In this document: positions 62,246-64,000 of the stretch, piece after piece
How positions within the stretch are numbered: the stretch's first letter is position 1
Layout of the letters: the number at the start of each line of letters is the position of its first letter
From: Actinomadura sp. 7K507
Lineage (GTDB): Bacteria; Actinomycetota; Actinomycetes; Streptosporangiales; Streptosporangiaceae
DNA length: 64,000 nucleotides
NCBI RefSeq assembly: GCF_004348425.1
Contig: NZ_SMKK01000001.1
Location: 1 to 64,000, forward strand
Direction of reading: 5' to 3'
Position numbers and translations under genes: made by a program
The notes under the pieces: model-generated
What the model saw: only the letters and a program-made list of their open reading frames with translations
The model's database searches: none
What the model was told of the DNA's origin: nothing

Positions 62246-63047
62246 ATGGACGTCCGGTATTCCACCGAGCAGCGCGACTCCGCGACGCGGCGGCACAGAT
62301 CGTGGATCGGCTCGGCCCACGGGCCGTCGGCCGGCTGGAGGACGCCGAGCGGGCGGCCAGGCTCGACGCGGCGGTGGCCGGGTCGGGCTGGCGGGAGCTG
62401 CGCACGGGCGACGGCACCGGCGCGCCGTGGGCCTCGGGGGTCGAGGTGGCGATCGTGGCCGAAGCCTTGGGGCGGGGGCTCGCGGACGTCGCCTTCCTGG
62501 GCCCGACGCTCGCGGCGGACCTCCGGCGCCTGGCCGGAGCGTCCGAGGCGTCCGCACGGGAGACCGTGGCGCTGCGCGCCGACCTGTCCGGACTGGCCGC
62601 GCAGGGCGAGGACGCGGTGGCCGTCGACGTGTCCGGCGCCGGCTCGGCGCTCGCGCTCGGCCCCGGCGGAGCGCTCGCGTCCGTGGCCCTCTCGGGTGCG
62701 CCGGCGGGGGTCGACCTGACCCGGCCGACGATGCGGGTGCCGGCGTCGCCGGCAACGCCGGTCGGCGGTTCGGTCACCGAGGAGGCCGTGCGGCGGTGTG
62801 GGCGGTGGACGCGCTGGAGCCGGCCGAGGCCGTCGCGGCGGCGGCGTCGGCGAAGGCGTACGCGTCACGTGCGACGATGACGGTGCACGAGATCGCGATC
62901 CAGGTGCACGGCGGGATCGGCAACACGTGGGAGTGCCTGGCTCACGTGTTCCTGCGCCGGGCACTGCTGGCCTCGGACGTCGCCGGCGGCGTCGGCCCGA
63001 ACCTGTCGCGCGTGCTCGAGCACGCCGGGCTGGGCGGTGCCCGGTAA
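62246..63047 (+). pseudogene. Acyl-CoA dehydrogenase, decayed (two frameshifts)
   Basis: ATG at 62246 behind AAGGAG starts MDVRYSTEQRD, then the protein continues in another frame from about 62280 (LRDAAAQIVDRLGPRAV, EVAIVAEALGRGLADVAFLG) and in a third from about 62795 (LEPAEAVAAAASAKAYAS, EIAIQVHGGIGNTWE) to TAA at 63045-63047. QVHGGIG is the C-terminal acyl-CoA-dehydrogenase motif. The total length is also short for the family. Clearly non-functional unless the frameshifts are sequence errors. Confidence 0.8.
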
Positions 63048-63692
63048 TGGACTTCCGCGATTCGCCGGAGGAGGCGCGGCTCCGCGCCAGGCTGCGGGAC
63101 TGGCTCACCGAGAACGTCCCGAGCCTGCCGGCGTCCTCGTGCAGGCCGTCCTCCACCACGCCGCCGACGAGGTGAAGAAGCGCCTGCTGCCCGGTCTCAT
63201 CAGCGGCGAGGAGCGGTGGTGCCAGGGGTTCAGCGAGCCCGGCGCCGGCTCCGACCTCGCATCGCTGCACACCCGCGCCGCCCTGGACGGGGACGAGTAT
63301 GTGATCACGGGGCAGAAGGTCTGGACCAGCTACTCCGATCTGGCCGACTGGTGCTTCCTGCTGGCCCGCACCGATCCGGACGCGGCCAGGCACGCGGGGC
63401 TGTCGTCTTCGCCGTCCGGATGGACCAGCCCGGCATCGAGCGGCGGCCGGTGAAGATGATCAACGGGATCACGCGCGAGTTCGGCGAGGTGTTCTTCGAC
63501 GGCGCCCGGGTCCCCGCCCGGGACATGGTCGGCGAGCCCGGTGAGGGCTGGCGGATCGTCATGACCGTGCTCAGCCACGAGCGCGAGCCGCAGGAGCTGG
63601 GCAACGCCGGCCGCTACCGCACGACGGTCGAGCGGCTCACGGACATGGCTCGCGCGAGGGGCCGCCTCGTCCTCGGGCTGCCCGCGGCGTGA
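63047..63692 (+). pseudogene. Second acyl-CoA dehydrogenase, decayed (deletion, frameshifts, truncation)
   Basis: ATG at 63047 overlaps the previous TAA. It begins MDFRDSPEEARLRARLRDWL, then about 80 residues of the N-terminal helical domain are missing before HHAADEVKKRLLPGLISGEE and the family motif WCQGFSEPGAGSDLAS in a new frame. A further shift near 63400 leads to FAVRMDQPGIERRPVKMING. The frame stops at 63692, well before a complete C-terminal domain. The internal deletion shows real decay and not only base-calling error. Confidence 0.8.
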
Positions 63693-63708
63693 CCCGCCGG
63701 CGACAGGA

Positions 63709-64000
63709 CTACCCGGGCCTGGCCGCCGGTTTCGGCCGCGCCGCGTCGTGCGGCCGGCCGGAGTCTGCGCCGCCGTGGCGGCGGAGGAACGTCATCGTGC
63801 GGGTCCTGAGGCGCCAGCCGTCCTCCGTGCGCCGGTACGTGTCGCTGTACCAGCCCATGCGCATGTGATGGTCGGTCTGGTCGATGAAGAGCAGCGGAAC
63901 CTCGCCCGAACCCGTCTCGCCGTCCAGTTCGAGGACGGGCGTGCCGGTGAGGAACAGGCCCTTCGGCGCGGCCTCCACCAGGCGCGGCCAGTCCTCGAGC
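63709..64000 (-). CDS. SnoaL/NTF2-like protein, C-terminal part (cut by window edge)
   Basis: The minus-strand frame is open to the right edge and stops at 63709. The segment MRMGWYSDTYRRTEDGWRLRTRTMTFLRRH is the last strand pair of a SnoaL-like (SnoaL_4) domain, as in small polyketide cyclase or dioxygenase-beta-like proteins. The N-terminus lies outside the window, so subfamily and start are unknown. Confidence 0.8.
   Translation of the reverse strand, partial: LEDWPRLVEAAPKGLFLTGTPVLELDGETGSGEVPLLFIDQTDHHMRMGWYSDTYRRTEDGWRLRTRTMTFLRRHGGADSGRPHDAARPKPAARPG

Noticed and set aside
1..64000. tRNA, rRNA or CRISPR array
   Set aside because: Reading the intergenic regions showed no tRNA-like cloverleaf, no rRNA stretch and no regularly spaced repeat array. 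The only tandem repeat is the 3 x 17 bp set at 41364-41414, which has no spacers.

Overview
The window is uniformly high-GC DNA (low GC only in short intergenic stretches) with dense operons, frequent ATGA/GTGA stop-start overlaps, a SARP-type regulator, an ECF41-type sigma factor and actinobacterial ABC and glycosidase gene styles. This points to an actinomycete, probably a filamentous one of the Streptomyces/Actinomadura kind; the exact genus is inference.

Region 1 (1-3.4 kb) is a decayed junction: the end of an IS5-type transposase, a doubly truncated FMN reductase, an intact isochorismatase-like hydrolase, an unrecognised coding remnant, and the first of two near-identical substrate-binding lipoproteins (SBPs).

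Region 2 (3.4-29.5 kb) is a carbohydrate regulon aimed at glycosides, most clearly beta-glucuronides. The left block holds a large glycosidase-like protein, a 2-hydroxyacid dehydrogenase, an alpha/beta hydrolase, a beta-hydroxyacid dehydrogenase and a GHL6-like protein. The right block holds a LacI regulator, divergent from an operon of SBP, permease, fused permease-ATPase, ATPase, GH1 beta-glycosidase and MFS transporter, followed by a GH3 beta-glucosidase, a true beta-glucuronidase (uidA), a LarA-type nickel racemase/epimerase, glucuronate isomerase (uxaC, frameshifted) and fructuronate reductase. Five copies of a 24-bp operator-like element lie in front of these transcription units and nowhere else that I found, so one LacI protein probably controls the whole 26 kb. 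The enzymes suggest glucuronide to glucuronate to fructuronate to mannonate; no mannonate dehydratase is present, and the LarA homologue may complete the route by C2 epimerisation of mannonate.

Region 3 (29.5-41.4 kb) holds regulators and accessory genes: a BtrH-type protein, a SigJ/ECF41 sigma factor, an IS66 remnant, a 14-TM drug exporter, a large SARP/NB-ARC/TPR regulator, a transthyretin-like small protein and a zinc-protein/HTH pair.

Region 4 (41.4-58.3 kb) is a phenazine gene cluster: phzB, C, D, E, F, G, then a Baeyer-Villiger-type monooxygenase, a vanadium-haloperoxidase-like protein with an altered active site, a PhzS-like hydroxylase, a flavin-dependent halogenase, a glutaredoxin-AhpD fusion, a membrane protein fused to a low-molecular-weight tyrosine phosphatase, and a Kef-type antiporter. 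No phzM is seen. The expected product is a hydroxylated, probably halogenated phenazine. Three 17-bp tandem repeats in front of phzB are a candidate activator site.

Region 5 (58.5-64 kb) is a minus-strand acyl/aryl-CoA ligase, VOC protein and Rieske oxygenase operon, divergent from two decayed acyl-CoA dehydrogenase genes across a promoter with two tandem palindromes, and ends in a SnoaL-like gene cut by the window edge.
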